Source: Amycolatopsis rubida (lineage in GTDB: Bacteria; Actinomycetota; Actinomycetes; Mycobacteriales; Pseudonocardiaceae). Taken from it: 64,000 nt of DNA. Where the stretch lies: NCBI RefSeq assembly GCF_900115345.1, contig NZ_FOWC01000001.1, positions 1,736,001-1,800,000 of the forward strand. Direction: 5' to 3'. The position numbers and the translations under genes are program-made. This document shows, in pieces, positions 10,435 through 19,027 of the stretch (position 1 is its first letter; every line of letters begins with the position of its first letter). The notes under the pieces are model-generated. The model was not told where the DNA came from. It saw only the letters and a list, made by a program, of their open reading frames with translations, and did not search any database.

Positions 10435-11042
10435 TCATCCGTTCGAGTGAACATCGGGAAATCCCAGGTCAAGTGGCAAAAAGAGGCAGCGGCGGGGGAC
10501 GCGGCGCACCCGGGCCGCGACGAACAGGCCGATGGTGATCGCCATCGCGGCGAGTGCGAGGTACTGGAACGCCGACGCGTACCGGTCCACCAGCGACCAG
10601 CTCTCGCCGAGCAGGTAACTGGCCATGACGAACGCGGTGTTCCACAGCAAGCTGCCCGCCGTCGTCAGCAGGAGGAACCGGCCGAACGGCATCCGTTCGA
10701 CGCCTGCGGGCAGCGAGATCAGGCTCCGGGAGACCGGCACCATCCAGCCGAGAAGCGCCGCCGTACCGGGTGAACCACGCCTCGGTGCGGTCGAGGTCGA
10801 CGGCGTCCATCGGCGGCAGACGGCTGAGCAGTGCGCGGCATCGGTCGCGGCCGAGCAGGGCGCCTAGCCAGTAGACGATCACGGTGCTGGGGAGTGAGCC
10901 GAGGGTCGTCCAGAAGCAGGTGCCAGCCAGGCTGAAGGTGCCGCGGCTCGCGGAGAAACCGGCTAGCGGGAGGGCGGGTTCGCTCGGGATCGGCGGGAAC
11001 AGCGACGACGAGCGCAGTGCCGATGCCGCCTAGCGAGTCCAT
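10435..11042 (-). pseudogene. DedA-family membrane protein, broken by two frameshifts
   Basis: Three adjacent frames on the minus strand join into one DedA protein. The first (from ATG 11042) gives MDSLGGIGTALVV. After a shift near 11000 the second gives LFPPIPSEPALPLAGF, then YWLGALLGRDRCR and EAWFTRYGG. After a shift near 10750 the third gives VPVSRSLISLPAGVERMPFG and the last membrane helices, ending at 10435. DedA proteins are polytopic transporters linked to undecaprenyl-phosphate or lipid recycling and membrane energetics. The conserved R-SLISLPAG motif is intact, so decay is recent or the shifts are sequence errors. The adjoining genes also show decay, which favours real inactivation. 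Confidence 0.75.
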
Positions 11043-11174
11043 CAGTCCGACGGTCCGCGCGGCCGGTCTGGGGAGAGGTTCGACGGGCGGCGAGCAAGAG
11101 GTTCGCGAGGGGTCCTTTCGCGACGAAGGCAACGTCGTCGAAGCTAGGAAGCAACACATTGCGGTCGGTCAGCC

Positions 11175-11522
11175 GGAGAAATGCGGGAAGCCGCAGCGGG
11201 GTTGGCGTGGAGGAGACCGCAGCGCGTCGCGCCCGGCCGGATCGGCGGTGTCGCGTCACGGGGGTGAAAGCCGAGGTGTGCTCGCTCGGTGAAATGCGGG
11301 AGACCGCAGCGCGTCGTGCCCGGTGGGCTGGTCGACGTGGCGAATGTGGCCGGATAAGCAGGAGCCGGAAGCTGAGGACCGGCGGAATGCGGAAAGCCGC
11401 AGGGAGTCGTGCCTGGTGGGCTGGTCGAGGTGGCGGATGTGGCCGGATAAGCGGGAGCTGGAAGCTGAGGACCGGCGGAATGCGGAAAGCCGCAGGGAGT
11501 CGTGCCTGGTGGGCTGGTCGAG
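11175..11522. repeat. 93-bp tandem repeat array, each unit with a small hairpin
   Basis: Two nearly identical 93-bp units end at about 11421 and 11514 (shared GTGGGCTGGTCGAGGTG ends, period exactly 93). A diverged partial copy ends at about 11328 and a further remnant lies at about 11180-11235. Each carries TGCGG-loop-CCGCA with a four-base loop that varies between copies (AAAG, GAGA, GAAG) while the stem is kept. The period is a multiple of three, so a 31-residue repeat would be encoded in any frame, but no credible gene covers the array. It abuts the first codon of a decayed histidine kinase gene. Confidence 0.75.
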
Positions 11523-12351
11523 GTGAACAGACCGCGAGTGCTGTGCCGAACAGCGGGCGTCGGCCTAGGCGCGCTGACGGCGCTCATCGAAGTGCCGTAC
11601 CTGCTACTCGCCGCACCTCTCCTCGCCATCCAAGCGGCAACGGGTATTCCGCAGCGCGCGAAGGCTCGCCGAAGTGGAATGCGCCCGGCTGCAGCGATTC
11701 TTCGACGCCTGCAACGGCGACGATTGCGACGGCCGCGCCCTGCAATACCTCGTCCCGCGCTGCCTGGCCGGGCTTTTCGTGCCGGGAGTGTGGGTGTGCA
11801 TCGGCGCGGGTGTTGCGGCGGGGTGCTTTGCTTCGTCCAACTAGTCACCGGGGCGGGCTCCCGGTGCTTGTTCTCGGCGCGATCGCGGTATTCCTTTGTG
11901 GACGGGGCCTGATCGGCGTAGCCGCGCTCGATCGTCGGATCGAGCGGGATTTGCATGACGGGGTGCGGCAAAGGCTTCTCGCGCCGGGAGCGTTGCTTGG
12001 CCGAGCTGGTCCGCGCACGAAGAATCGCAGGAAGCGTTGCGCGAGTTGCGAGGGGTGAGCTGGCGCGTTTACCCGAAAAGCGGTCTTGAGGCCGCGCTGG
12101 AGTCTCTATCCGAGCGCGCCGCGATCCCGGTCGACCTCAGTTGCGCAATCGACGAGCCCTCGCCGGAGTTGGCTACGGCGGTCTACTTCGTGGCGTCCGA
12201 GTCGGTCACCAATGCGGCCAAGCATGCCAACGCCAACAAAGTCACGACTTGACCTACGTCGGGGCGAGCAGCGGCGATGGACGGCGAATTCTCCGTACAG
12301 AGCCTCGAAAACGGACCGACCACAGTGCGGGTGACGTTGCCGGGCGAGTGA
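11523..12351 (+). pseudogene. Sensor histidine kinase (NarL-type, HisKA_3 class), decayed
   Basis: Pieces of one kinase appear in different frames. A membrane segment with LGALTALIEVPYLLLAAPLL (from GTG 11523) comes first, then shifted LAEVECARLQRFFDAC. An in-frame TAG follows near 11842. The phosphoacceptor motif RRIERDLHDGVRQRLL lies near 11935. Then comes ELRGVSWRVYP and an N-box segment FVASESVTNAAKHANA near 12190. The ATP-binding G boxes are missing: sequence jumps from the N-box to the last 25 residues (MDGEFSVQSLENGPTTVRVTL). Several frameshifts, a stop and this internal deletion make it non-functional. Its TGA overlaps the GTG of the response regulator remnant, preserving an old translational coupling. 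Confidence 0.85.
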
Positions 12352-12818
12352 TCCTGGCCGAGGACGAGACATTGCTCAGGGAAGGTCTCGTGCGGCTGCG
12401 GGCGGAGGAAGGCCACGACGTGGTCGCCGCGGTCGGCGATGGAAAGAAGCGACCGCAGAACACCAGCCCGACGTGGTCGTCACCGACGTTCTGATGCCGC
12501 CGACCCGCACCAGCGGAGGGTTGCGCGTCAAGCTGGCCGGACACCGGGGTGCTCGTGCTGTCCCAGTACGTCGGGAAACGCTACGCGGCCAAGCTGATCG
12601 GCGGTGACGGCGGCTCGGGTCGGCGACTTTCTCGACGCGCTGGACCGGCCGAACCCGCGCGAGCGCGACGTGCTGAAGAAAAGGGCGCACGAACGCGAGC
12701 ATCGCCACGCTGCTATTTGTCTCGCAGAGCGCCATAGAGAAGCACGCGATCTTCGACAAGGCAAGCGAAGGGCTACAGCCGCCGCGTGCTGGCCGTTCTC
12801 CGTTGCCTCGGTTCGTGA
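12348..12818 (+). pseudogene. LuxR/NarL-family response regulator, decayed
   Basis: It starts with VILAEDETLLREGLVRL from GTG 12348. After a frameshift near 12445 the receiver continues EHQPDVVVTDVLMPP, so the phosphoacceptor Asp (VTD) is present but out of frame. Further shifted pieces are VLVLSQYVGKRYAAKLIGGD and RVGDFLDALDR, then PRERDVL and the helix-turn-helix NASIATLLFVSQSAIEKHA. It ends RVLAVLRCLGS at 12816-12818. At least three frameshifts and lost linker sequence separate these parts. It was the partner of the preceding kinase remnant. It is convergent with the XPB gene, one base from its stop. Confidence 0.85.
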
Positions 12819-12819
12819 T

Positions 12820-14466
12820 TCACAGCGGCCGACGCAGGTCCTCCGCGTCGACAATGTGGTACGCGTAGCCCTGTTCGGCCAGGAAACGCTGCCGGTGCGC
12901 GGCATACTCCGTATCCACTGTGTCCCGCGAGACGATCGAGTAGAAGTGCGCCTGTCGTCCGTCGCCCTTCGGACGCAGTAGCCGGCCGAGGCGTTGTGCT
13001 TCCTCCTGCCGCGAACCGAACGTGCCCGAAACCTGGATCGCCACCGACGCTTCCGGCAGGTCGATCGAGAAGTTCGCGACCTTCGACACCACGAGCGTGC
13101 GCAGTTCGCCGCGACGGAACTTGTCGAACAGCTCCTCCCGCTCCTTGTTCTTCGTCGCACCCTGGATGACCGGGGCCTCCAGTTCCGCGCCCAGCATTTC
13201 CAGCTGGTCGAGGTACGCGCCGATCACCAGGGTCGGCTCGCCGGCATGCTTGTCCACAATGGACCGGATCACCGGGATCTTCGTCATCGCCGTCGCCGCG
13301 AGCTTGTACCGCTCGTCGGAGTCCGCGGTGGCGTACTGGAGGCGTTCGGACTCGGTCAGCGTCACCCGCACCTCGGTGCATTCCGCGGGCGCGATCCAGC
13401 CTTGCGCCTCGATGTCGCGCCACGGCACGTCGTACCGCTTCGGGCCGATCAGCGAGAAGACGTCGCCCTCTCGGCCGTCCTCGCGCACCAGCGTGGCGGT
13501 CAGGCCGAGCCGTCGCCGCGACTGCAGGTCCGCGGTCATCCGGAACACCGGCGCGGGCAGCAGGTGCACCTCGTCGTAGACGACCAGGCCCCAGTCGCGC
13601 GAATCGAACAGCTCCAGGTGCCGGTACTCGCCCTTGGTCTTGCGCGTGACCACCTGGTACGTCGCGATGGTGACCGGCCGGATCTCCTTCTTCTCCCCGG
13701 AGTACTCGCCGATCTCGTCCTCGGTGAGCGACGTGCGCGCGACCAGTTCGCGCTTCCACTGCCGCCCGGCGACGGTGTTGGTGACCAGGATCAGCGTGGT
13801 CGCCTTGGCGCGCGCCATCGCGGCCGCGCCGACCAGCGTCTTGCCCGCGCCGCACGGCAGCACGACGACGCCGGAACCGCCCGCCCAGAACGCTTCCGCC
13901 GCCTTCCGCTGGTAGTCGCGCAGGCGCCAGTCGTCCTCGGCGAGATCGATCGGATGCGCCTCGCCGTCCACGTACCCGGCGAGGTCCTCGGCGGGCCAGC
14001 CGACCTTCAGCAGCGCCTGTTTGAGCCGCCCGCGCTCGGACGGGTGCACGATCACCGTGTCCTCGTCGATCCGCGAGCCCAGCATCGGGCTGATCTTCTT
14101 GTTGCGCGAGACCTCTTCCAGCACCGCGCGGTCGGTCGTGGCCATGACCAGGCCGTGCGCCGGGTGGTTGGCGATCTGCAGCCGCCCGAACCGGCCCATC
14201 ACGTCGACTACGTCGATCAGCAGCGGCTGCGGCACCGGGAACCGCGAATACGTGGTGAGCGCGTCCACCACCTGTTCCGCGTCGTGCCCGGCGGCGCGCG
14301 CGTTCCACAACGCGAGCGGCGTGATCCGGTAGGTGTGCACGTGTTCGGGCGCTCGTTCCAGTTCGGCGAACGGCGCGATCGCGATCCGCGCGTCGTCGGC
14401 ACGCGGATTGTCGACCTCGAGCAGCACGGTTTTGTCGGACTGGACGATCAGGGGGCCATCAGTCAC
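12820..14466 (-). CDS. xpb: DNA repair helicase XPB (Ercc3/Rv0861c type)
   Basis: This 548-residue superfamily 2 helicase has the bacterial XPB layout. An N-terminal damage-recognition-like region (about 1-170) is followed by RLRDYQRKAAEAF. The Walker A motif LPCGAGKT is near residue 203, the DEVH box (VYDEVHLLPA) near 297, LGLTATLVREDG near 325 and the C-terminal helicase motif RLGRLLRPKGDG near 492. It is a 3'-5' ATP-dependent DNA unwinding enzyme, probably in nucleotide excision repair or transcription-linked processes. ATG 14466 is preceded by GGAG-rich sequence. In M. tuberculosis its homologue sits directly beside the Rv0862c homologue; here that gene lies 20 kb away. Confidence 0.95.
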   Translation of the reverse strand: MTDGPLIVQSDKTVLLEVDNPRADDARIAIAPFAELERAPEHVHTYRITPLALWNARAAGHDAEQVVDALTTYSRFPVPQPLLIDVVDVMGRFGRLQIANHPAHGLVMATTDRAVLEEVSRNKKISPMLGSRIDEDTVIVHPSERGRLKQALLKVGWPAEDLAGYVDGEAHPIDLAEDDWRLRDYQRKAAEAFWAGGSGVVVLPCGAGKTLVGAAAMARAKATTLILVTNTVAGRQWKRELVARTSLTEDEIGEYSGEKKEIRPVTIATYQVVTRKTKGEYRHLELFDSRDWGLVVYDEVHLLPAPVFRMTADLQSRRRLGLTATLVREDGREGDVFSLIGPKRYDVPWRDIEAQGWIAPAECTEVRVTLTESERLQYATADSDERYKLAATAMTKIPVIRSIVDKHAGEPTLVIGAYLDQLEMLGAELEAPVIQGATKNKEREELFDKFRRGELRTLVVSKVANFSIDLPEASVAIQVSGTFGSRQEEAQRLGRLLRPKGDGRQAHFYSIVSRDTVDTEYAAHRQRFLAEQGYAYHIVDAEDLRRPL

Positions 14467-14544
14467 CTCTCCTTTATACGTTCCCTCCCGGCCCGCGGCC
14501 CGGGGATGCCAAGATGGCGGGACGAAGCCTCGGGAGGGGACCCA

Positions 14545-15162
14545 GTGACCACACCACCGTTCGGCGTGCCGGCGGCCGCGAACCCGTACCAGCCGCTCCC
14601 GCGGCAGCCGGTCCAGGGCGGTCCGAAGCGGGTGTCGGGCAAGCAGAAGGGGCTCTTCGCCGCTCTCGTCGTCGTGGCGCTCGGGCTCGGCGCGTTCGGC
14701 GCGTTCGGGTTCGCCGCGGTCGTGCGCTCGGCGGGACCGCCGGTCGCGGGCAGTTGCCTCTACCTCACGTCGCTGGGCTCGAAGACGCAGACCTACACCG
14801 GAGCGGACTGCTCCGACCAGGCCGCCACCTACCGCGTCGACACCGTCGCCAAGGGCCGGTCATCCTGCCGCGGCGAGGACTATGTGCCGTTCGAGCTGTA
14901 CTTGTCGGCGCGCAGCACCACCAGGCCGACCCAGACGCTGTGCCTCGCGTTGAACGTCGCGTCCGGCGAGTGCGTGCGCGACGTTTCGGACGAGTCGAAG
15001 GTCGGCAAGGTCGCCTGCGACGACCCCAAGGCGGAGGCGCGGGCGGTCGTGCACGACGGGGAGCGGTCGGCGGCTAGCTGCGGGGAGAAGGATTTGTCGC
15101 TGGTTTACGTGGGGCCGCCGGTGCGGACGGTTTGCTTGCAGCCGACGGGGGCGAGCATTTAG
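14545..15162 (+). CDS. Membrane-anchored extracytoplasmic protein, LppU/SCO3897-like
   Basis: A 205-residue protein with a short Pro-rich cytosolic N-terminus, one transmembrane helix at about residues 36-58 (GLFAALVVVALGLGAFGAFG) and an external domain of about 140 residues. The domain has six spaced cysteines (including GSCLYL, ADCSDQ, SSCRGED, TLCLAL and TVCLQP), implying disulphides. The pattern resembles the LppU/SCO3897 group of actinobacterial envelope proteins of unknown function. GTG 14545 follows GGGAGGGG at good spacing. It is divergent from xpb across 78 bp and ends seven bases before a long palindrome. Confidence 0.65.
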   Translation: MTTPPFGVPAAANPYQPLPRQPVQGGPKRVSGKQKGLFAALVVVALGLGAFGAFGFAAVVRSAGPPVAGSCLYLTSLGSKTQTYTGADCSDQAATYRVDTVAKGRSSCRGEDYVPFELYLSARSTTRPTQTLCLALNVASGECVRDVSDESKVGKVACDDPKAEARAVVHDGERSAASCGEKDLSLVYVGPPVRTVCLQPTGASI

Positions 15163-15168
15163 GGGCTC

Positions 15169-15208
15169 GTGAATGGCAATCGCGGTTCTCACCGTGATTG
15201 CCACTCAC
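15169..15208. repeat. Palindromic element, family B, copy 1 (likely bidirectional terminator)
   Basis: Eighteen-base arms with two mismatches (GTGAATGGCAATCGCGGT / ACCGTGATTGCCACTCAC) flank a TCTC loop. The same design recurs at 21683-21726. It lies between two convergent genes, and its right arm contains the stop codon (15205-15207) of the minus-strand lipoprotein gene. Confidence 0.8.
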
Positions 15209-16164
15209 CAGGCATTCGGAAGCATCGCCGCCACGTCCAGCCGGTTGGCCAGCTGCCCAGAACTGTGCATCAGATCGGCCACGCGCTGCAGCCGGGTCGC
15301 CGACAACGTGGTCGGGTAACTGCCGAGCGAGATCAGCGCGGCCGTGGTCTGGTCGATATCCGAGAAGGACGGCAGCGCGTCGCGCACCTTCGCCGAGTCG
15401 GACGCGGCTAGCTGGGCCTGGGTGAGGACGCCCCGGAACGCCGCCAGCGTGCGCGGGTTGGCGGCGGCGAACTGGCCGGTCGCGGCGTAGCCCGAGGCCG
15501 GGAAGTCGAGGGTCGCGCCGGTCGATCCGTCGGCGAGGACCTGCGCGCCCAGTTCTTTCTCCGCGCGGGTGATGTACGGCTCGACCATCAGCGCCGCGTC
15601 CGCGTCGCCGGACTGCAGCGCGGCGGGCATCTGGCCGAACGGCCGGGGCACGAACTCGATCTTCGATTTGTCGACGCCCGCCGTGCCGAGGACCGCCCGA
15701 GCGGTGAGCGCGCCGATGTCGTCGGGCGAGTCCACGGCGATCTTCGGCGACTTCTTCGCGGTCGGTTCGGAGTAGTCGGAACCGGGCAATGTGACGAGCG
15801 CGATAGTCGTGCGGCCGAAGGTGTACGCCTCGCCCTGCAATTGCAGTGCGGTGCCGGACCCGGCGGCGCGAAACAGCGACACGTCGCTACCGAACGTCAC
15901 ATCGACCTGTCCGGACTTCAGTTTTTCCACGCCGTCGCTGTCGCCGAGTTCCACCAGCTGGACGTTCAGCCCGGCTTGGCGGAACTTTCCCGCGGCGACG
16001 GCGATCCGCAGTGGGGCGGTCTCGATCGGGCTCGCGACGCCGACCCGCAGCGTCGCGCGTTCCGGCGGTTGAGCTTGTCCGGCGTCACTGGATCCGAACA
16101 CGGAACAACCGCTGAGTGCGAACAACGTCGCCACCAGCGCAAACCTCAGACCGGTCGCTTTCAC
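15205..16164 (-). CDS. SsuA/TauA/NrtA-type ABC transporter substrate-binding lipoprotein (solitary)
   Basis: 319 residues. The lipobox FALSGC places the lipidated cysteine at about residue 20. The mature part starts with LRVGVASPIETAPLRIAVAAGKFRQAG, the periplasmic-binding type II fold of sulfonate, nitrate, taurine or thiamine-precursor binders. Family features are QVDVTFGS and ADAALMVEPYI. The C-terminal half (TGQFAAANPRTLAAFRG, TRLQRVADLM) parallels the second binding protein at 26139-27164, so the two are paralogues. No permease or ATPase is adjacent, so it may serve as a sensor subunit or share a transporter. It is divergent from a NIT-domain kinase. GTG 16164 is chosen at the start of the signal peptide. 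Confidence 0.85.
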   Translation of the reverse strand: MKATGLRFALVATLFALSGCSVFGSSDAGQAQPPERATLRVGVASPIETAPLRIAVAAGKFRQAGLNVQLVELGDSDGVEKLKSGQVDVTFGSDVSLFRAAGSGTALQLQGEAYTFGRTTIALVTLPGSDYSEPTAKKSPKIAVDSPDDIGALTARAVLGTAGVDKSKIEFVPRPFGQMPAALQSGDADAALMVEPYITRAEKELGAQVLADGSTGATLDFPASGYAATGQFAAANPRTLAAFRGVLTQAQLAASDSAKVRDALPSFSDIDQTTAALISLGSYPTTLSATRLQRVADLMHSSGQLANRLDVAAMLPNAW

Positions 16165-16202
16165 TCGCCATCCCCTGCCGGGAGAATCTCTGCCTCGTGC
16201 TG

Positions 16203-16230
16203 GATCGTATGGGCCGCTGCCCATACGATC
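16203..16230. promoter_or_regulatory. Perfect 12-bp inverted repeat in the binding-protein/kinase divergent promoter region
   Basis: GATCGTATGGGC (16203-16214), spacer CGCT, then its exact complement (16219-16230). It lies 39 bp upstream of the minus-strand lipoprotein start and 131 bp upstream of the kinase start. The position suits an operator for a dimeric regulator, or a leader hairpin of the lipoprotein mRNA. A second, weaker inverted repeat (GGAACTACC / GGTAGTTTCC) lies at about 16280-16303. Confidence 0.5.
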
Positions 16231-16360
16231 GCCCGCAGGGCTGTGCCCCCGCCAGGGTGGCTTCCCGATCTTTTCGCCGGGAACTACCAAGCGGTAGTTT
16301 CCGGCCGGAGTCCGATGACGTCCGTGGGCAGAGGTTCCCGCGGTGGAAAAGGAAGCACAG

Positions 16361-19024
16361 GTGACCCGTCGCGACGACCGTCCCCGTTCGGGTGACGCGA
16401 CGGATCCGGCTGCCTCGCGTCCGGTCGGCGGCCGGTGGCGGCTGCGGAACTGGCGGCTGCGCACCAAGCTCTTCGCCGTCCTGCTGATCCCGGCGCTCGC
16501 GGTGGTCGTGCTGGTCGGGCTCCGGGTCAACAGCGACCTGCGCGACGCCCGCCAGCTCGCCGAGTTCGCCGCCCGCTGCCGGGTCGACACGACGGTCGCC
16601 GAGGTCGTGCACCAGTTGCAGCGGGAGCGCGACGTCACGGTGCGGTTCGTCGCGGGCGACCGCAAGGGGGCCACTGACGTGCTCGTCGGCCAGCGCACCC
16701 GGGTCGACTTGGCGATCGGCGCGTTCGAACGGTCGCTCGCCGACAGCAAGGCGCGGCTGGACGAGTCCGCGGCGGGCGATCTGCAGCAGAGCGACGACCG
16801 GCTGCGGGTGCTGGGCGGCCTCCGGTATTCGGCCGAGCACTCCGCGTATCCGGCTGACGCGGTGCTTCGCTCCTACAGCGAGCTGATCTCCGGGCTGCTC
16901 GACATCAGCGACACCGCCGCGGCCGACGTCACCGAACCCGACCTGGCCCGGCTGCGGCTGGCCGGGAACGCGCTCGCGCGGATCAAGGACCAGATGTCGG
17001 TCAAGCGCGCGATCATGTCCGCGGCGATCGCGCAGGGCACGCTCAACCGGGACCGGACGCGCGCGTTGCTCGGCGCGGAGGCCGAACTGGCCGCCGCGCG
17101 CAGCGACTACCGCACCTTCGCGACTCCGGACGAGCAGCGGATGTACTCGGACACGGTGATCGGCATCGTCGTCGACATCGGCAACGACATGGTCGAGTCG
17201 GCGCTCACGCGTACGGAGAACAACCAGCCGCTCTCCGGCCTGGACGCGGACCAGTGGGACACCGCGTCGACCTACACGGTCAATCTCGCCCACCAGGTGC
17301 AGCAGGCGCTGCTCGTCCAGCTTCAGGAGAAAACGGACGCGCGAGCCGCCAGCGCCCGCGCGTCGACGATCTGGGACGGCGGAATCGTCATCGGTGTCCT
17401 GTTGGTCGCCGGTGTCCTGTCGGTGGTGATCGCGCGCTCGCTGCTGCGGCCGTTGCGGATCCTGCGCCGCACCGCGCTGGAGGTCGCCGACCATCGGCTG
17501 CCCGAGGCGGTGCAGCGGCTGCTCACCGAGCCAGATCCGGCTCCGGAGAACCTGCGGCACCGAGCGGCGGTCGCGCCGGTGCCGATCTTCACCCGCGAGG
17601 AGGTCGGGCAGGTCGCGCGGGCATTCGACGCGGTGCACGGCGAGGCGGTCCGGCTGGCCGCCGAGCAGGCGATGCTGCGCGAGAACGTGAACGCGATGTT
17701 CGTCAACCTGTCGCAGCGCAGCCAGGACCTGGTGGAGCGGCAGCTGTCCGTGCTCGACCGGATGGAGGCGGGCGAACAGGATCCGGAGACCCTCGGCGGG
17801 CTGTTCGAACTCGACCACCTCGCCACCCGGATGCGGCGCAACAGCGAGAACCTGCTGGTGCTGTCCGGCACCGACCTGGTGCGCGAGGACACCGGACCGG
17901 TGGTGGCCGACGAGATCATCGGGGCCGCACTGTCTGAAGTGGAGGATTACCAGCGGATCGAGATCGGCCCGGCTCCCGCGCTCGCGGTGCGCGGCGACGC
18001 GGTCAACGACCTGGTGCACGTGGTGTCCGAGCTGCTGGAGAACGCCACCCGGTACTCCGGGCCGCAGACAGCGGTCACCGTGGAAAGCGCGCGGACGCCG
18101 GAGGGGGCGTGGCGGATCGAGATCACCGACCGCGGTGCGGGCATGCCGCAGGCGGAGATCGACCGCACCAACGCGCGGCTGGCGCATCCCCCGGAGGTCG
18201 ACGTCGAGGTGTCGCGCCGGATGGGCCTGTTCGTGGTCGCGACGCTGGCCGAACGGCATGCCATCGCGGTGCGGCTGAGCCCGGCCGAGGGACGCGGGCT
18301 CACCGCGACGGTCGTCGTCCCGGCGGCGTTGATCACCGAGGCCCCGCCGCTGCCGCAGCCGCCCGCTCCGGTCGAACCGGAACCCGCGCCCGAGCCAGAG
18401 CTGCTGGCCCCGCTCGCGCCGCTGGCTCCGGCCGAGGAGCCGGCGGAGCCCGCCGAACTGGTCGCGCCGACCCTCGACGACGCCGGACCGCTGCGGCGCG
18501 CACCGGTGGTCGAGGAGGCACCGCCGTGGCCGGGGCCTGCGTCGCGGTCGCATCTGGAGATCGACGCGCCGACGGACCGGATGCCTGCTTATCGCGACGT
18601 GCTGTCTCGTTGGTTCGACCTCTCGGCGCCGGCAGAGGAGCCGGCGGCACCGGAGCCGCGCGTGGTCGCGCCGATGCCCGAGGTGCCCGCGTTCGAGCCG
18701 GAGCACACCTGCGAAACGCCGCCGGAGTTCCCGGCCGACGACCCGGACGAGGCGCCCCCGGAGTGGCCGACGTCCGCGCACGCGGAACAACCGCAGTGGC
18801 CGTCGCCCGAGCACCTGGAACAAGAGGACGGGGCCGAGGACACCTGGCCGTTCCTGCGGGTCGCCGACGTGGCGGGCGGCCCCGCCGCGGAGCCGGAGCC
18901 GCGGCCGATACTCTCGCTTTCCCCCGACGCGGTGCGCGCCCGGATGACGAGCCTGCAAGGCGGCTTCCGGCGCGGCAGGCACGCCAGGGGGGAAGACACC
19001 CCGCCACTGGATCGAAACGGATGA
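16361..19024 (+). CDS. Nitrate/nitrite-sensor-type histidine kinase, CvnA-like, without conservon partners
   Basis: About 887 residues. A first membrane helix (FAVLLIPALAVVVLVGL, near 35-52) leads to an external helical NIT-type sensor (about 55-335, QLQRERDVTVRFV at its start). The second helix lies near 337-360, then comes a HAMP region. Next is a dimerisation segment with FVNLSQRSQDLVERQL and DHLATRMRR, and a GHKL ATPase (N-box ELLENATRYS near 556, G1 DRGAGMP near 589, G2 MGLFVV near 621). The last 230 residues are Pro/Glu-rich and disordered-looking, with an island MPAYRDVLSRWF and a basic end RMTSLQGGFRRGRHA. These islands match the conservon kinase at 27739. GTG 16361 has AAGGAAG six bases upstream; GTG 16343 is the alternative. 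cutC follows by three bases. Confidence 0.85.
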   Translation: MTRRDDRPRSGDATDPAASRPVGGRWRLRNWRLRTKLFAVLLIPALAVVVLVGLRVNSDLRDARQLAEFAARCRVDTTVAEVVHQLQRERDVTVRFVAGDRKGATDVLVGQRTRVDLAIGAFERSLADSKARLDESAAGDLQQSDDRLRVLGGLRYSAEHSAYPADAVLRSYSELISGLLDISDTAAADVTEPDLARLRLAGNALARIKDQMSVKRAIMSAAIAQGTLNRDRTRALLGAEAELAAARSDYRTFATPDEQRMYSDTVIGIVVDIGNDMVESALTRTENNQPLSGLDADQWDTASTYTVNLAHQVQQALLVQLQEKTDARAASARASTIWDGGIVIGVLLVAGVLSVVIARSLLRPLRILRRTALEVADHRLPEAVQRLLTEPDPAPENLRHRAAVAPVPIFTREEVGQVARAFDAVHGEAVRLAAEQAMLRENVNAMFVNLSQRSQDLVERQLSVLDRMEAGEQDPETLGGLFELDHLATRMRRNSENLLVLSGTDLVREDTGPVVADEIIGAALSEVEDYQRIEIGPAPALAVRGDAVNDLVHVVSELLENATRYSGPQTAVTVESARTPEGAWRIEITDRGAGMPQAEIDRTNARLAHPPEVDVEVSRRMGLFVVATLAERHAIAVRLSPAEGRGLTATVVVPAALITEAPPLPQPPAPVEPEPAPEPELLAPLAPLAPAEEPAEPAELVAPTLDDAGPLRRAPVVEEAPPWPGPASRSHLEIDAPTDRMPAYRDVLSRWFDLSAPAEEPAAPEPRVVAPMPEVPAFEPEHTCETPPEFPADDPDEAPPEWPTSAHAEQPQWPSPEHLEQEDGAEDTWPFLRVADVAGGPAAEPEPRPILSLSPDAVRARMTSLQGGFRRGRHARGEDTPPLDRNG

Positions 19025-19027
19025 GGC

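Noticed and set aside
11175..11522. Possible CRISPR array
   Set aside because: Units are 93 bp with no short-repeat/unique-spacer alternation and no cas genes nearby.
15205..16749. Longer, 514-residue form of the solitary binding protein
   Set aside because: The extra N-terminus is antisense to the kinase start and would bury a good lipoprotein signal peptide.
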